Shown in pieces: positions 1 through 7,164 of a stretch of 64,000 nucleotides of DNA. Numbering within the stretch: position 1 is the first letter of the stretch; the number at the start of each line of letters is the position of its first letter. Source of the DNA: Subsaximicrobium wynnwilliamsii (GTDB lineage: Bacteria > Bacteroidota > Bacteroidia > Flavobacteriales > Flavobacteriaceae); contig NZ_VORM01000023.1 in the NCBI RefSeq assembly GCF_007997225.1, forward strand, positions 1 to 64,000, read 5' to 3'. A model generated the notes under the pieces. The model ran no database searches. It worked only from the letters and a program-made list of their open reading frames with translations, and was not told the DNA's origin. Both the position numbers and the translations under genes were made by a program.

Positions 1-119
1 GTGAGTAATTCCGCAACTTGCTTTTTGGCTTCCGTTTCGGGATTGTCCAATTTTCGGATTTTAAAAGATTGTTGGTTAATTGGTTGAATTTGATGCTTTC
101 TAGAAAGCCCGAGTATTAC

Positions 120-251
120 TTGCAACGCTCTTGAGTATGATTAGTTGCGCGTCTCAAGCAGTAAATTTAGCAAATAAAAACGAACTAGCGAATCCACGAG
201 GATTTTCGGAAGAAGAACAAGCCAAGCAATTAATTATACGCGATGTTGTGA
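120..251. repeat. attC-like folded repeat A
   Basis: Left core is CAAC at 123-126 and right core is GTT at 245-247. The inner arms GTATGATTAGTTG and CAATTAATTATAC pair with few mismatches after a 3-base asymmetry. The centre contains a small hairpin (AATCC-ACG-AGGATT). It is nearly identical to repeat C. It could fold as a long imperfect cruciform, as attC bottom strands do. Confidence 0.6.
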
Positions 252-566
252 AAAGTGGCCTGGAATTATTGTGTTTTGTTGTTGCTTTCCCTGAGATAGT
301 GGGATTGAGTGAGTTCCGCCGTTCCCAAAATCCGCGAACTACTTGATTCCGTTCGAGTGGGAAATTCCGTGTGAGTGAGTAATTCCGCAACACGATTTTA
401 TTCAGAGTGGATTTGAACAATTCAAGATTCCGCCAACTTTTCTGATTTTGTAATTCCGTTTTTCATTTATGATACTGGTTTAGAAATCGAATAAAATTCC
501 GCGACCGCAAAAAAGAATGCTTTTTTGAATTCCGATTGTCTATTTATGAGTGAATTCCGCCATTTT
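252..566. other. Cassette without a convincing gene
   Basis: This stretch between repeats A and B has no ORF I can support. It carries several copies of a short word around ATTCCGCAAC/ATTCCGCC (near 381, 430, 494, 552). The ends are complementary: GTTGTGAAAA after repeat A and TTTTTACAAC before repeat B. It may be a decayed or promoter-only cassette. Confidence 0.4.
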
Positions 567-699
567 TTACAACGTTTTTGTATATGGTTTGTTGCGTATT
601 TTAAGCACTTAATTTAGTAAATAATTACCAACCAAGAAAGTCCGCGAGGACTTTCGTAAGTAAGCTAGAATTAGCAATAAATTATATACGGTGTTACCA
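567..699. repeat. attC-like folded repeat B
   Basis: Left core AAC is at 571-573 and right core GTT at 693-695. Arms GTATATGGTTTGTTGC and GCAATAAATTATATAC pair. An internal perfect hairpin AAAGTCC-GCG-AGGACTTT sits near 641-657. It lies just downstream (minus strand) of the RDD gene, where the attC of a coding cassette would be. Confidence 0.6.
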
Positions 700-708
700 T
701 ACGTTTTT

Positions 709-1170
709 TTATTCCGTTTTATTTAATTCAGATGTTTTCACAACAATTGTATTTCCCCAAATATCTCCTAATCGTTGATTTTTATCTGTATTTTTTATTG
801 TTATAATTCCGATTAGTCCAAAAAAGAACATATCGATTGGGTCAAGTAAATGTCTTTTAAAAGATTCTCCAAAAGTCAGTTTTCGGTTTGTTCCGTTTTT
901 CGGAATCGCTTTTAGTCCGACTAATGAATTTCCGATTGTTGCTCCGAAACCAATTTCAAGTCCAACAGTCATAATCAGCCAAAAAATAATTGGTATTAAT
1001 CCAGGCAAACCATTTAAAGAATATCCACCTTCATCATTCGGTTCTCCAAATGTGAAAATTAAAAAGAAAGTTACTCCGTAAATTATTATATAATCTACTA
1101 ATCCAGCAACAAATCGATTTCCAATATTCGGTTCAGTTTTTATTTGTAAAGTTTGTCTTGATTCGTTCAT
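709..1170 (-). CDS. RDD family membrane protein
   Basis: The 153-residue protein has the RDD-family pattern: an Arg/Asp-bearing first membrane segment (R19, D26 in NRFVAGLVDYIIIYG), a second hydrophobic segment near 55-80, a third near 111-125, and the closing motif QRLGDIWGNTIVV (132-144) with R133 and D136. RDD proteins are integral membrane proteins, mostly of unknown role; some are implicated in ion transport. The start codon directly abuts the stop of the barstar-like gene upstream (no spacer), so the two are translated together inside one cassette. A second, unrelated RDD protein lies at 46276. Family call is firm; function is not known. Confidence 0.85.
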   Translation of the reverse strand: MNESRQTLQIKTEPNIGNRFVAGLVDYIIIYGVTFFLIFTFGEPNDEGGYSLNGLPGLIPIIFWLIMTVGLEIGFGATIGNSLVGLKAIPKNGTNRKLTFGESFKRHLLDPIDMFFFGLIGIITIKNTDKNQRLGDIWGNTIVVKTSELNKTE

Positions 1171-1464
1171 TTAATAATCTGTTGCAATTATAAGATTTGG
1201 TTTTTCTCCAACTTCTATTTTTCTGTAGTTTACAAAAGCTCCACATTCCAAGATTGCATTAAACAATTCAGGAACATTTTCTTTTAAGTATTTTCCGTTT
1301 TCAATTTGTAAAATGGTCGGTTCATCAGATAGTTCATCAATGCAGTCAATCCAAGCATCCATATTTTCTCCATAATAATCTGGAAAGTGCATTTCTTTTT
1401 TAAATTCAGCGTGAAATGTCTTCCAATTTTTTAATCTTTTTCCTTTAATTATGAATGTTTGCAT
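1171..1464 (-). CDS. Barstar-like ribonuclease inhibitor
   Basis: The 97-residue protein matches the barstar fold. The segment FPDYYGENMDAWIDCIDEL (27-45) is the counterpart of the barnase-binding helix and loop, with D36, W38 and D40 in the place of the acidic and aromatic contact residues of barstar. The start at 1464 (MQTFIIKG) was chosen because upstream codons would run into the folded repeat; this leaves 20 bases between the GTT core and the ATG, as in a cassette gene. Barstars bind and block small guanyl-specific RNases in the cytoplasm. No barnase-type toxin is present here, so this is a stand-alone inhibitor, perhaps protecting against imported nuclease toxins. It forms a two-gene cassette with the RDD protein. 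Confidence 0.8.
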   Translation of the reverse strand: MQTFIIKGKRLKNWKTFHAEFKKEMHFPDYYGENMDAWIDCIDELSDEPTILQIENGKYLKENVPELFNAILECGAFVNYRKIEVGEKPNLIIATDY

Positions 1465-1480
1465 TTCGTTCTTAAATGTA

Positions 1481-1612
1481 TGGTAACGCTCTTGAGTATG
1501 ATTAGTTGCGTGTCTCAAGCAGTAAATTTAGCAAATAAAAACGAACTAGAGAATCCGCGAGGGTTTTCGGAAAAAAAACAGGCCAAGCAATTAATTATAC
1601 GCGATGTTGTAA
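1481..1612. repeat. attC-like folded repeat C
   Basis: Left core GGTAAC ends at 1487 and right core GTT is at 1606-1608. Apart from a few bases it is a copy of repeat A. Its left flank GTATGGTAAC is the inverse of GTTACCATAC beside repeat B, which delimits the barstar-RDD cassette. Confidence 0.6.
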
Positions 1613-1952
1613 AATGTAGTTTCGTGAATTTCAGACTTTAGATAAAATACTCATTTGAGTTGTGCGCTCGAGTAAGCAAATCTGCGAACTGCTTAAGTTC
1701 CGCATTGTGCATAATTCTGCATCTGGCTAAATTCCGCATCTTGAGAAATTCCGCAAACTTTATAGGATCCGTTATTTATTCCGCAAACTTGTTTTAGAAA
1801 ATCCCTCGTTAATAGACTGTTTTTGAAATAACATCCGATTTTAAATTCCGCAAACTTGCTCAAATTTCCGCAACAGTTGGTTTTCTGGAATAGTTCAGAT
1901 CAGACAGTTTTCAGAGTCTGGATTTTCGGATCTGAGTAAATTCTGCTATATT
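1613..1952. other. Cassette without a convincing gene
   Basis: No supported ORF lies between repeats C and D. The word ATTCCGCA(A) recurs near 1733, 1746, 1783, 1846 and 1866. Its ends match as GTTGTAAAAT and ATTTTACAAC, a perfect 10 bp inverted pair. Confidence 0.4.
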
Positions 1953-2083
1953 TTACAACGTTGATGTATATGAGCTGTGGCGTTTTTTAGCACGAACCTC
2001 TCCAAATATAAACTATCTTTGAGAAATCCATAAATTTTCCAAATGAACACAGACCAAGCCATAGCTTATATACGGTGTTGGCA
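1953..2083. repeat. attC-like folded repeat D
   Basis: Left core AAC is at 1957-1959 and right core GTT at 2077-2079. Arms GTATATGAGCTGTGGC and GCTATAAGC-type complement pair across the site. It follows the stop codon of the pentapeptide gene (minus strand) by about a dozen bases. Confidence 0.6.
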
Positions 2084-2094
2084 TTTCGTTTTTA

Positions 2095-2772
2095 TTATTC
2101 AGTTTCTATTATCCAATCATTAAATTCAGTTTGTCCAATTCCTTTTGCGGAATGATTATAATTATCAATAAAGATAAATCCATTCGTTTTTGCACCTTTA
2201 AATCTCGTTGCTTCAAAGGATACATTTTGCATAAGTGCATTAGTCAGATTAGCATTCCGAAAGTCAGAAGTTTTGATATTACTTTTTATAAACTTTGTAT
2301 TCGTCAAATCTGAATTTCTGAAATCCGCTGAAATAAAACAGTTTTTAAAGGTTATTCCTGATAGTTTCTGATTTCTCAAATCCATATTTTCCAAGTCAAT
2401 TTCTTCGAATACTACTTTTCCAGATTGTATTTGTTGTAAAAATTCCGTTTTTGATAATTGATAATCGAATGAGTCAGATTCGTTGTCTTTAATTCCGTTT
2501 AGCGTTTCATCAATTAATTCAACAAGTTCATTATGTGCATCAACAAAGTCTTTTCTAATTCCGTTAAATTTTAATTCATCCCATAGATGCTTCTCTTTCA
2601 AAGCAGGCAAACCGTCAAAACCATTCAAGTAGAAAAGAGCAATCGGTTTTAGTTGAGTAATTCCGTTTGAGTATTCAGAGTATATCTTTTGTAAAAGAAA
2701 AATATGGTCAACTTTTTCAGAAGACGGTTTTTCCTTTAATTTAGTTAGTATTTCGATTGTTTCTCGGTTCAT
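2095..2772 (-). CDS. Pentapeptide-repeat protein in a cassette
   Basis: The start at 2772 (MNRETIEIL) gives 225 residues. A longer reading frame begins upstream but passes through the folded repeat, so I reject it. Residues 1-125 are charged and probably helical. From about 130 to 200 come pentapeptide repeats of the A(D/N)LXX type (for example DLRNQ, ISADF, NSDLT, NANLT), which form a right-handed quadrilateral helix. Such repeats occur in many unrelated proteins and do not give a function by themselves. The ATG lies about 14 bases after the GTT core of repeat E and the stop lies just before repeat D, so the gene fills one cassette exactly. The N-terminal part is not recognised. Confidence 0.75.
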   Translation of the reverse strand: MNRETIEILTKLKEKPSSEKVDHIFLLQKIYSEYSNGITQLKPIALFYLNGFDGLPALKEKHLWDELKFNGIRKDFVDAHNELVELIDETLNGIKDNESDSFDYQLSKTEFLQQIQSGKVVFEEIDLENMDLRNQKLSGITFKNCFISADFRNSDLTNTKFIKSNIKTSDFRNANLTNALMQNVSFEATRFKGAKTNGFIFIDNYNHSAKGIGQTEFNDWIIETE

Positions 2773-2782
2773 CTTTAATGAA

Positions 2783-2916
2783 TGCCAACGGTTATGTGTA
2801 TGGACCGTTGCGTGTCTCACACACGAACCAATCCAAATATAGACAAACTTTTGCGCATTCCCATAATATTCCAAAAAAAGCACAGACCCAGCAATGGTCT
2901 ATACACGGTGTTAGCA
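2783..2916. repeat. attC-like folded repeat E
   Basis: Left core GCCAAC ends at 2789 and right core GTT is at 2910-2912. Arms GTGTATGGACCGTTGC and GCAATGGTCTATACAC pair with only two mismatches. It is almost identical to repeat F, 600 bp away. Confidence 0.65.
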
Positions 2917-3382
2917 CACGGTTTATTCTTTCCTTCGCTATTATTTTTTAACTACAGAATAAAGTCCTACATAATTTTATTTAGAAATCCAGGTTAAAAA
3001 TTTCCTCTTAAATTCCGCTGTTATTTTTCGCAATGAGTTTTAAAATAAACTTTTTTCAGATTTGGTAGGGAAGGGCAAAGTTTCGGTTTCGCACTTAAAA
3101 AACCAAAAAAAATTCGGTTTCTTTTCGCGGTTTTTTCCGTTAGATTTGATTTCCGCGTATATCTAAAATAAAATTTTGCCCAAACTTTGGTCAAGCACAG
3201 GTTTTTCAAGTGATGCGACTTATTATTGGAAGGCCAAGAAATAAAATTGTTCACACGAGTGATAATTCCGCTGTTTTGGTTTTTCCGTATCTATTTCAAT
3301 TTCGGTGTGGTTTTTCAGTTTCTGCTCTTAAAAATCAGAAGATTTTGTTGTTTATCTGTGTTTTCTGGAGCAGACAACTGTG
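2917..3382. repeat. Duplicated cassette body, copy 1
   Basis: This about 465 bp stretch is repeated with small differences at 3517-3986. Short ORFs on either strand do not survive the comparison: runs of A differ by two and other indels shift the frame, so the duplicated sequence does not look protein-coding. Ends match as GTTAGCACAC and GTGTGCTAAC. Confidence 0.6.
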
Positions 3383-3516
3383 TGCTAACGTTGATGTGTA
3401 TGGACCGTTGCGTGTCTCACACACGAACCAATCCAAATATAGACAAACTTTTGGGCATTCCCATAATATTCCAAAAAAAGCACAGACCCAGCAATGGTCT
3501 ATACACGGTGTTAGCA
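3383..3516. repeat. attC-like folded repeat F
   Basis: Left core GCTAAC ends at 3389 and right core GTT is at 3510-3512. The arms are the same as in repeat E. The repeat plus the following cassette body is a tandem duplicate of E plus its body, with a period of 600-603 bp. Confidence 0.65.
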
Positions 3517-3986
3517 CACGGTTTATTCTTTCCTTCGCTATTATTTTTTTCACGACAGAATAAAGTCCGACATAATTTTGTTTAAAAATCCAGATTAATT
3601 ATTTCCTTTTAAATTCCGTTGCCATTATTCGCAATGAGTTTTAAAATAATTTTTTCAGATTGTAGGGAAGGGCAAAGTTTCGGTTTCGCACTTAAAAAAC
3701 CAAAAAAAAAATTCGGTTCCTTTTCGCAGTTTTTTGCCGTTAGATTTGATTTCCGAGTATATTTAAAATAAAATTTTGCCCAAACTTTGGTCAAGCACAG
3801 GTTTATCAAGTTATGCGACTTATTATTGGAAGGCCATGAAATAAAATTGTTCACACGAGTGATAATTCCGCTGTTTTGTTTTTTTTTCCGTATCTATTTC
3901 AATTTCGGTGTGGTTTTTCAGTTTCAGCTCTTAAAAATCAGAAGATTTTGTTGTTTATCTGTGTTTTCTGGAGCAGACAACTGTGT
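3517..3986. repeat. Duplicated cassette body, copy 2
   Basis: Near-copy of 2917-3382. It ends at a left half-site GTGTGCTAAC (3983-3992) that is not followed by the rest of a folded repeat, so this marks the edge of the array. On the minus strand this edge is where an attI-type site would sit. Confidence 0.6.
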
Positions 3987-4240
3987 GCTAACTGGTTATA
4001 TGTCAACAAATATATGTGTTTAATTGTAAATTTCACGGGATAAACCAATGTTTGACTAGTATTATAAAACACCTGAACCATCATATACTGCATTTTATTC
4101 GAGATAAAAGGCATGTATTAATTTTAAGAGGTAAATATAAACGGAATGGGAGAAAGAATAAACGGTGCTTTTTGTCAACCAAATTGTCAACCAAAAAAAT
4201 AACCCATCAACCATCATGTGGTTAGTGGGTTGAATGCAGT

Positions 4241-4252
4241 GAGGAAGGGATT
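4241..4252. repeat. 12 bp copy of tRNA-Ser 3' segment (possible att relic)
   Basis: GAGGAAGGGATT occurs here and inside the tRNA-Ser T-arm/acceptor region (4424-4435) in the same orientation. Integrating elements that use tRNA 3' ends leave such direct repeats. Twelve bases is short, so this is suggestive only. Confidence 0.35.
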
Positions 4253-4383
4253 AGCTCCGCTGTTCCCATGTGGGAATCTTGAGCAAGCATAGACATCCCG
4301 AAACACGACGAAGGGTCGTGTTGGATTCTTTTTTTGAAAAAACACCTTCAAACCTTTGGTTTGGGAGTTTTTTCAAAACAAAA

Positions 4384-4410
4384 ATCCCGCAACTTTTCAA
4401 GTTGCGGGAT
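4384..4410 (-). terminator. Terminator of tRNA-Ser
   Basis: Perfect stem ATCCCGCAACTT / AAGTTGCGGGAT with a 3-base loop, followed on the minus strand by a T-rich tail. It lies about 10 bases after the tRNA 3' end. Confidence 0.75.
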
Positions 4411-4419
4411 GCCCTTTCG

Positions 4420-4504
4420 CAGAGAGGAAGGGATTCGAACCCTCGAAACGTTGCCGTTTACACGCTTTCCAGGCGTGCGCCTTCGACCGCTCGGCCACCT
4501 CTCT
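4420..4504 (-). tRNA. tRNA-Ser (anticodon GGA)
   Basis: On the minus strand the molecule opens with acceptor strand AGAGAGG, then TG and the D-arm GCCGAGCGGTCGAAGGC. The anticodon arm carries CTGGAAAGC (anticodon GGA). A long variable arm typical of Ser tRNAs follows, then the T-loop GTTCGAATC and CCTCTCT closing the 7 bp acceptor stem, with G as discriminator. CCA is not encoded. A TACTTTTG -7 box lies at 4517-4524 and a strong terminator follows, so it is transcribed alone. Confidence 0.92.
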
Positions 4505-4516
4505 ATTTTGAGTTGG

Positions 4517-4524
4517 CAAAAGTA
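4517..4524 (-). promoter_or_regulatory. -7 box of tRNA-Ser
   Basis: TACTTTTG on the minus strand, an exact match to the Bacteroidota TAnnTTTG box, placed 12 bases before the tRNA 5' end. Confidence 0.6.
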
Positions 4525-4788
4525 CAATTACCAACAGACTTAAAAAATTTTAAGGCTGCTTTTTTACGATGTACTCTCAAATAAACTAATAGTGTTAGCT
4601 AAAGTGCTTGATCTGTGCTCACACTAAAAGCCTTCCAAGGTTTAAGCTTCTTTAAAATACTTCTTGATTAGTACACTCTGTTTTGGTTCTTGATTCTTAT
4701 TTCTTGCTTCTTTATCGTTAAATGATATAAGCGCAAATAACTAAAGATCCACGTAAACCAAGCATTTAGTCGCTTTATATCCTAAATA

Positions 4789-5820
4789 TCAGCTCATTTC
4801 ACCACGCAAGGAGGTCTCAAAAATGGTCTTGAATGAGTTCATCGAGACTTCCTCGCCAAGCATGAACATCAATTTGGTCAAAGCAGCTTCTGTAGTAATG
4901 TCTTTTCCCGATGTGAGCCCAATGGCCCTTAATTGTGTACTGGTCTCATACTGGCCCATGGCGACGCTTCCACCAGAACATTGGGTCACATTGATTATGG
5001 GTATGCCTTTTTTAATGGTGGCTTTCAATAAATCAATAAACCAATCTTCCGTAGTGGTATTTCCCGCACCATAGGTCTCCAAGACAATGCCTTTAATGGC
5101 TTCGCAAGCAAACATGCCCTTGAGAATGTTTTCAGAAATACCCGGAAACATCTTGACCAATAAAATGGAAGTCTCAAATTTTTTATGCACGACCATTTTT
5201 TTTCTTGTATTCGGCACAAAAAGCGCGTCATTGTTGACTTTGAGATGCACTCCTGATTCTGCCAAATGGGTGTAATTCAACGACTCAAAAGCCTCAAAAT
5301 GCTCGGCATTGATCTTGGTGGTTCTATTGCCTCTAAACAATTTGTATTCAAAATACAGTCCCACTTCACGAATTACCGGTCGCCCGTAAGTTTGTAAGCT
5401 GGCCATTTGTATGGAGGTGATCAAATTCTCCTTGGCATCGGTTCTCAAATCCCCTATGGGCAATTGCGAGCCTGTAAAAATGATGGGCTTGGTCAAATTC
5501 TCGAACATAAAGCTTAAGGCAGATGCCGAATAACTCATGGTATCACTACCATGCAACACCACAAACCCATCAAAATCATCATAATTGCTTTCAATGAGCT
5601 CTGCAATCATGACCCAATATTCGGGCCTCATGTTACTGGAGTCGATAGGCTGTTCAAAAGAAACGGTCTCAATCTCGCAAGCCAAAAGTCGCAACTCGGG
5701 AATGCGTTTCAACAAATTCTTAAAGTCAAAACTCTTGAGCGCAGCGGTCTTGGAATCTTTGATCATCCCGATGGTGCCTCCTGTATAAATCAATAAAATA
5801 TTGGGTTGTCTTACTGCCAT
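4789..5820 (-). CDS. ansA: Type I L-asparaginase
   Basis: Hydrolyses L-asparagine to aspartate and ammonia in the cytoplasm. The 343-residue protein has the usual length. The first catalytic motif TGGTIG is at 13-18 with the nucleophilic Thr16, and the second motif HGSDTM is at 90-95. GSQLPIGDLRTDAKEN follows near 117-132. No signal peptide is present, in keeping with the cytoplasmic type I enzymes rather than secreted type II. The start codon is one base from the stop of tatD, so the two form an operon with tatD first. Confident call. Confidence 0.93.
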   Translation of the reverse strand: MAVRQPNILLIYTGGTIGMIKDSKTAALKSFDFKNLLKRIPELRLLACEIETVSFEQPIDSSNMRPEYWVMIAELIESNYDDFDGFVVLHGSDTMSYSASALSFMFENLTKPIIFTGSQLPIGDLRTDAKENLITSIQMASLQTYGRPVIREVGLYFEYKLFRGNRTTKINAEHFEAFESLNYTHLAESGVHLKVNNDALFVPNTRKKMVVHKKFETSILLVKMFPGISENILKGMFACEAIKGIVLETYGAGNTTTEDWFIDLLKATIKKGIPIINVTQCSGGSVAMGQYETSTQLRAIGLTSGKDITTEAALTKLMFMLGEEVSMNSFKTIFETSLRGEMS

Positions 5821-5821
5821 G

Positions 5822-6589
5822 TCAAATCTTGAATATCGCCTTGGAATTTTCGGTCGTGATTTCTGCTATTTTTTCTTCTGAAACTGAATAGATTTCAGCT
5901 AATTTCTCCAAAACCTTAACGATATACGCACTTTCGTTTCGTTTTCCGCGGAAGGGTTTTGGTGCCAAATACGGTGAATCGGTTTCCAAAACAATGTGTT
6001 TGAGATCAATCTGGTTTAGAAATTGATCGATCTTTCCGTTTTTAAAAGTGGCCACACCCCCAATCCCCAATGTCATATTATAAGAAATCGCTTGCCGCGC
6101 CTGTTCTAAAGTGCCTGTGAAGCAATGAAAAATTCCGAAGAGCTTTTCATCCTTTTCATCTGCCAAAATCTCGAAAATTTCGTCGAAGGCTTCCCTGCAA
6201 TGAATCACAATGGGCAAGCCATGCTGCTTTGCCAATTGAATTTGACGCCTGAAGGCCTTCTGCTGCATCGCCAATGTGGTTTTATCCCAATACAAATCAA
6301 TGCCTATTTCGCCAATGGCATAATACTGATGATTCGCCAATTGCTCCTCTACATGCTGCAATTCGGCTTCATAATTCTCCTTCACATGCGTAGGATGCAG
6401 CCCTGCCATCAAAAAAACTTGATCTGGGTGGTCCAATTGCAATTGTAACATTGCTGGAGTGTAGGAAGAATCGATTGCAGGAATAAAAAAGCGCTTGACA
6501 TTTTGTGCCTGGGCGCGGGCAATCATTTCAGCCCTGTCTTCATCAAAAGCCTCACTGTAAAGATGGGTATGCGTATCTGTAATTGTCAT
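5822..6589 (-). CDS. tatD: TatD family metal-dependent hydrolase
   Basis: The 255-residue protein is a TIM-barrel metal hydrolase of the TatD family, reported to act as DNase/exonuclease. Metal ligands are visible: H7 and H9 in TDTHTHL, the Glu of GEIGID near 100, His of IVIHCREAF near 135, His of IFHCFTG near 160, and Asp of LETDSPYLAPKPFRGKRN near 210. Full length with no truncation. It is the first gene of the tatD-ansA operon and is divergent from the retropepsin-like gene, with only 51 bases between the two start codons. Confidence 0.93.
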   Translation of the reverse strand: MTITDTHTHLYSEAFDEDRAEMIARAQAQNVKRFFIPAIDSSYTPAMLQLQLDHPDQVFLMAGLHPTHVKENYEAELQHVEEQLANHQYYAIGEIGIDLYWDKTTLAMQQKAFRRQIQLAKQHGLPIVIHCREAFDEIFEILADEKDEKLFGIFHCFTGTLEQARQAISYNMTLGIGGVATFKNGKIDQFLNQIDLKHIVLETDSPYLAPKPFRGKRNESAYIVKVLEKLAEIYSVSEEKIAEITTENSKAIFKI

Positions 6590-6616
6590 GCTACAAACTT
6601 AATGGAATTAGAACAG

Positions 6617-6624
6617 TATATTTG
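6617..6624 (+). promoter_or_regulatory. -7 box of the retropepsin-like gene
   Basis: TATATTTG, 16 bases before the ATG at 6641. It falls inside the longer reading frame that could start at 6503 or 6602, which argues for the start at 6641. Confidence 0.55.
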
Positions 6625-6640
6625 CACAAATTTAAGGCTA

Positions 6641-7084
6641 ATGGACACAACTTTGAAAAATTTCCTGCTTGATAAAGGGTACACCAAGGTAAAATTGCAA
6701 CTCACAAAAACCAACCATTTTGAAGTCAAGGCCATCATCAATGGGGTTAAGGGCTTGTTCATTTTAGACACTGGTGCTTCAAATTCATGCGTTGGTTTTG
6801 AGGCGATAAAAACCTTTAAGCTCGTTGCAGAGGATTCTGAAATCAAGGCTGCCGGAGCTGGCGCGAGTGATATGTTGACCCAGATGTCTAACAAGAATGA
6901 GATCAAGATTGGCAAATGGAAAAACAAAAAGGTAGCCTTGGTGCTGTTCAATCTTAGCCACGTCAATGAGGCCTTGATCAACCACGACGCCCAACCAGTA
7001 GATGGGATCATTGGCGCAGACATTCTCAAAAAATCAAAGGCCATTATAGATTACGATAAAAAACAGCTCTACCTCAAATTATAA
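6641..7084 (+). CDS. Retropepsin-like aspartic protease family protein
   Basis: The 147-residue protein carries the aspartic-protease signature ILDTGASNS (41-49), with D43 as the catalytic Asp, and the matching C-terminal VDGIIGADIL motif that packs the active-site fold. It is single-domain, so like retropepsins it would act as a dimer. It has no signal peptide, so it would be cytoplasmic. The start MDTTLKNF was chosen because a TAnnTTTG box lies just upstream, within the longer frame. Substrate unknown; related bacterial proteins are annotated as aspartyl proteases or clan AA proteases without known targets. Confidence 0.8.
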   Translation: MDTTLKNFLLDKGYTKVKLQLTKTNHFEVKAIINGVKGLFILDTGASNSCVGFEAIKTFKLVAEDSEIKAAGAGASDMLTQMSNKNEIKIGKWKNKKVALVLFNLSHVNEALINHDAQPVDGIIGADILKKSKAIIDYDKKQLYLKL

Positions 7085-7164
7085 ATTTTATCGCAGTAAC
7101 CAATTGGAAACTGCGTATCTTTATAGACATAATCCCTTATAATCCCTCATAATTTAATAGAAAT

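Larger units (their letters stand above)
1..3992 (-). mobile_element. Integron-like cassette array without visible integrase
   Basis: Six folded repeats of uniform length (123-126 bp from AAC to GTT) lie at about 120, 567, 1481, 1953, 2783 and 3383, and a lone left half-site ends at 3992. They cut the region into cassettes of about 450-900 bp. Read on the minus strand, the coding cassettes start 14-23 bases after a GTT core and end just before the next repeat. The few bases beyond GTT at one end of a cassette are the complement of the bases before AAC at its other end, and this sequence differs from cassette to cassette. That is what integron integrase leaves when it inserts circular cassettes. 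No tyrosine recombinase is seen in the window, so the array would be a cluster of attC-like sites lacking an integrase. The family assignment is inference. The repeats and end matches are seen directly. Confidence 0.6.
3993..4419. other. Array edge to tRNA: no supported gene
   Basis: I see no gene here. Visible structures are a repeated GTCAACC word (4167-4185), a hairpin AACCCATCAACCA / TGGTTAGTGGGTT (4201-4231), a 12 bp copy of the tRNA-Ser 3' part at 4241-4252, and a long inverted repeat of GAAAAAAC type at about 4335-4377. A 69-codon ORF from 4016 has no recognisable family. Confidence 0.4.

Noticed and set aside
1-1880. ATTCCGCAA repeats as a CRISPR array
   Set aside because: Copies are too short and irregularly spaced and no spacers or cas genes are present.
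3210-3585. Overlapping plus-strand ORFs of 117 and 119 codons
   Set aside because: They run through the folded repeat F and their counterparts in the duplicated cassette are frame-shifted, so they are not genes.
3021-3854. Minus-strand ORFs starting MNNFISWPSNNKSH in both duplicated cassettes
   Set aside because: The two versions diverge by frameshifts (A-run length and other indels) rather than by synonymous changes; coding is unlikely.
4016-4225. 69-codon ORF at the array edge as an integrase remnant
   Set aside because: No recombinase motif (Arg, HxxR or Tyr) can be found; I cannot support an integrase here.
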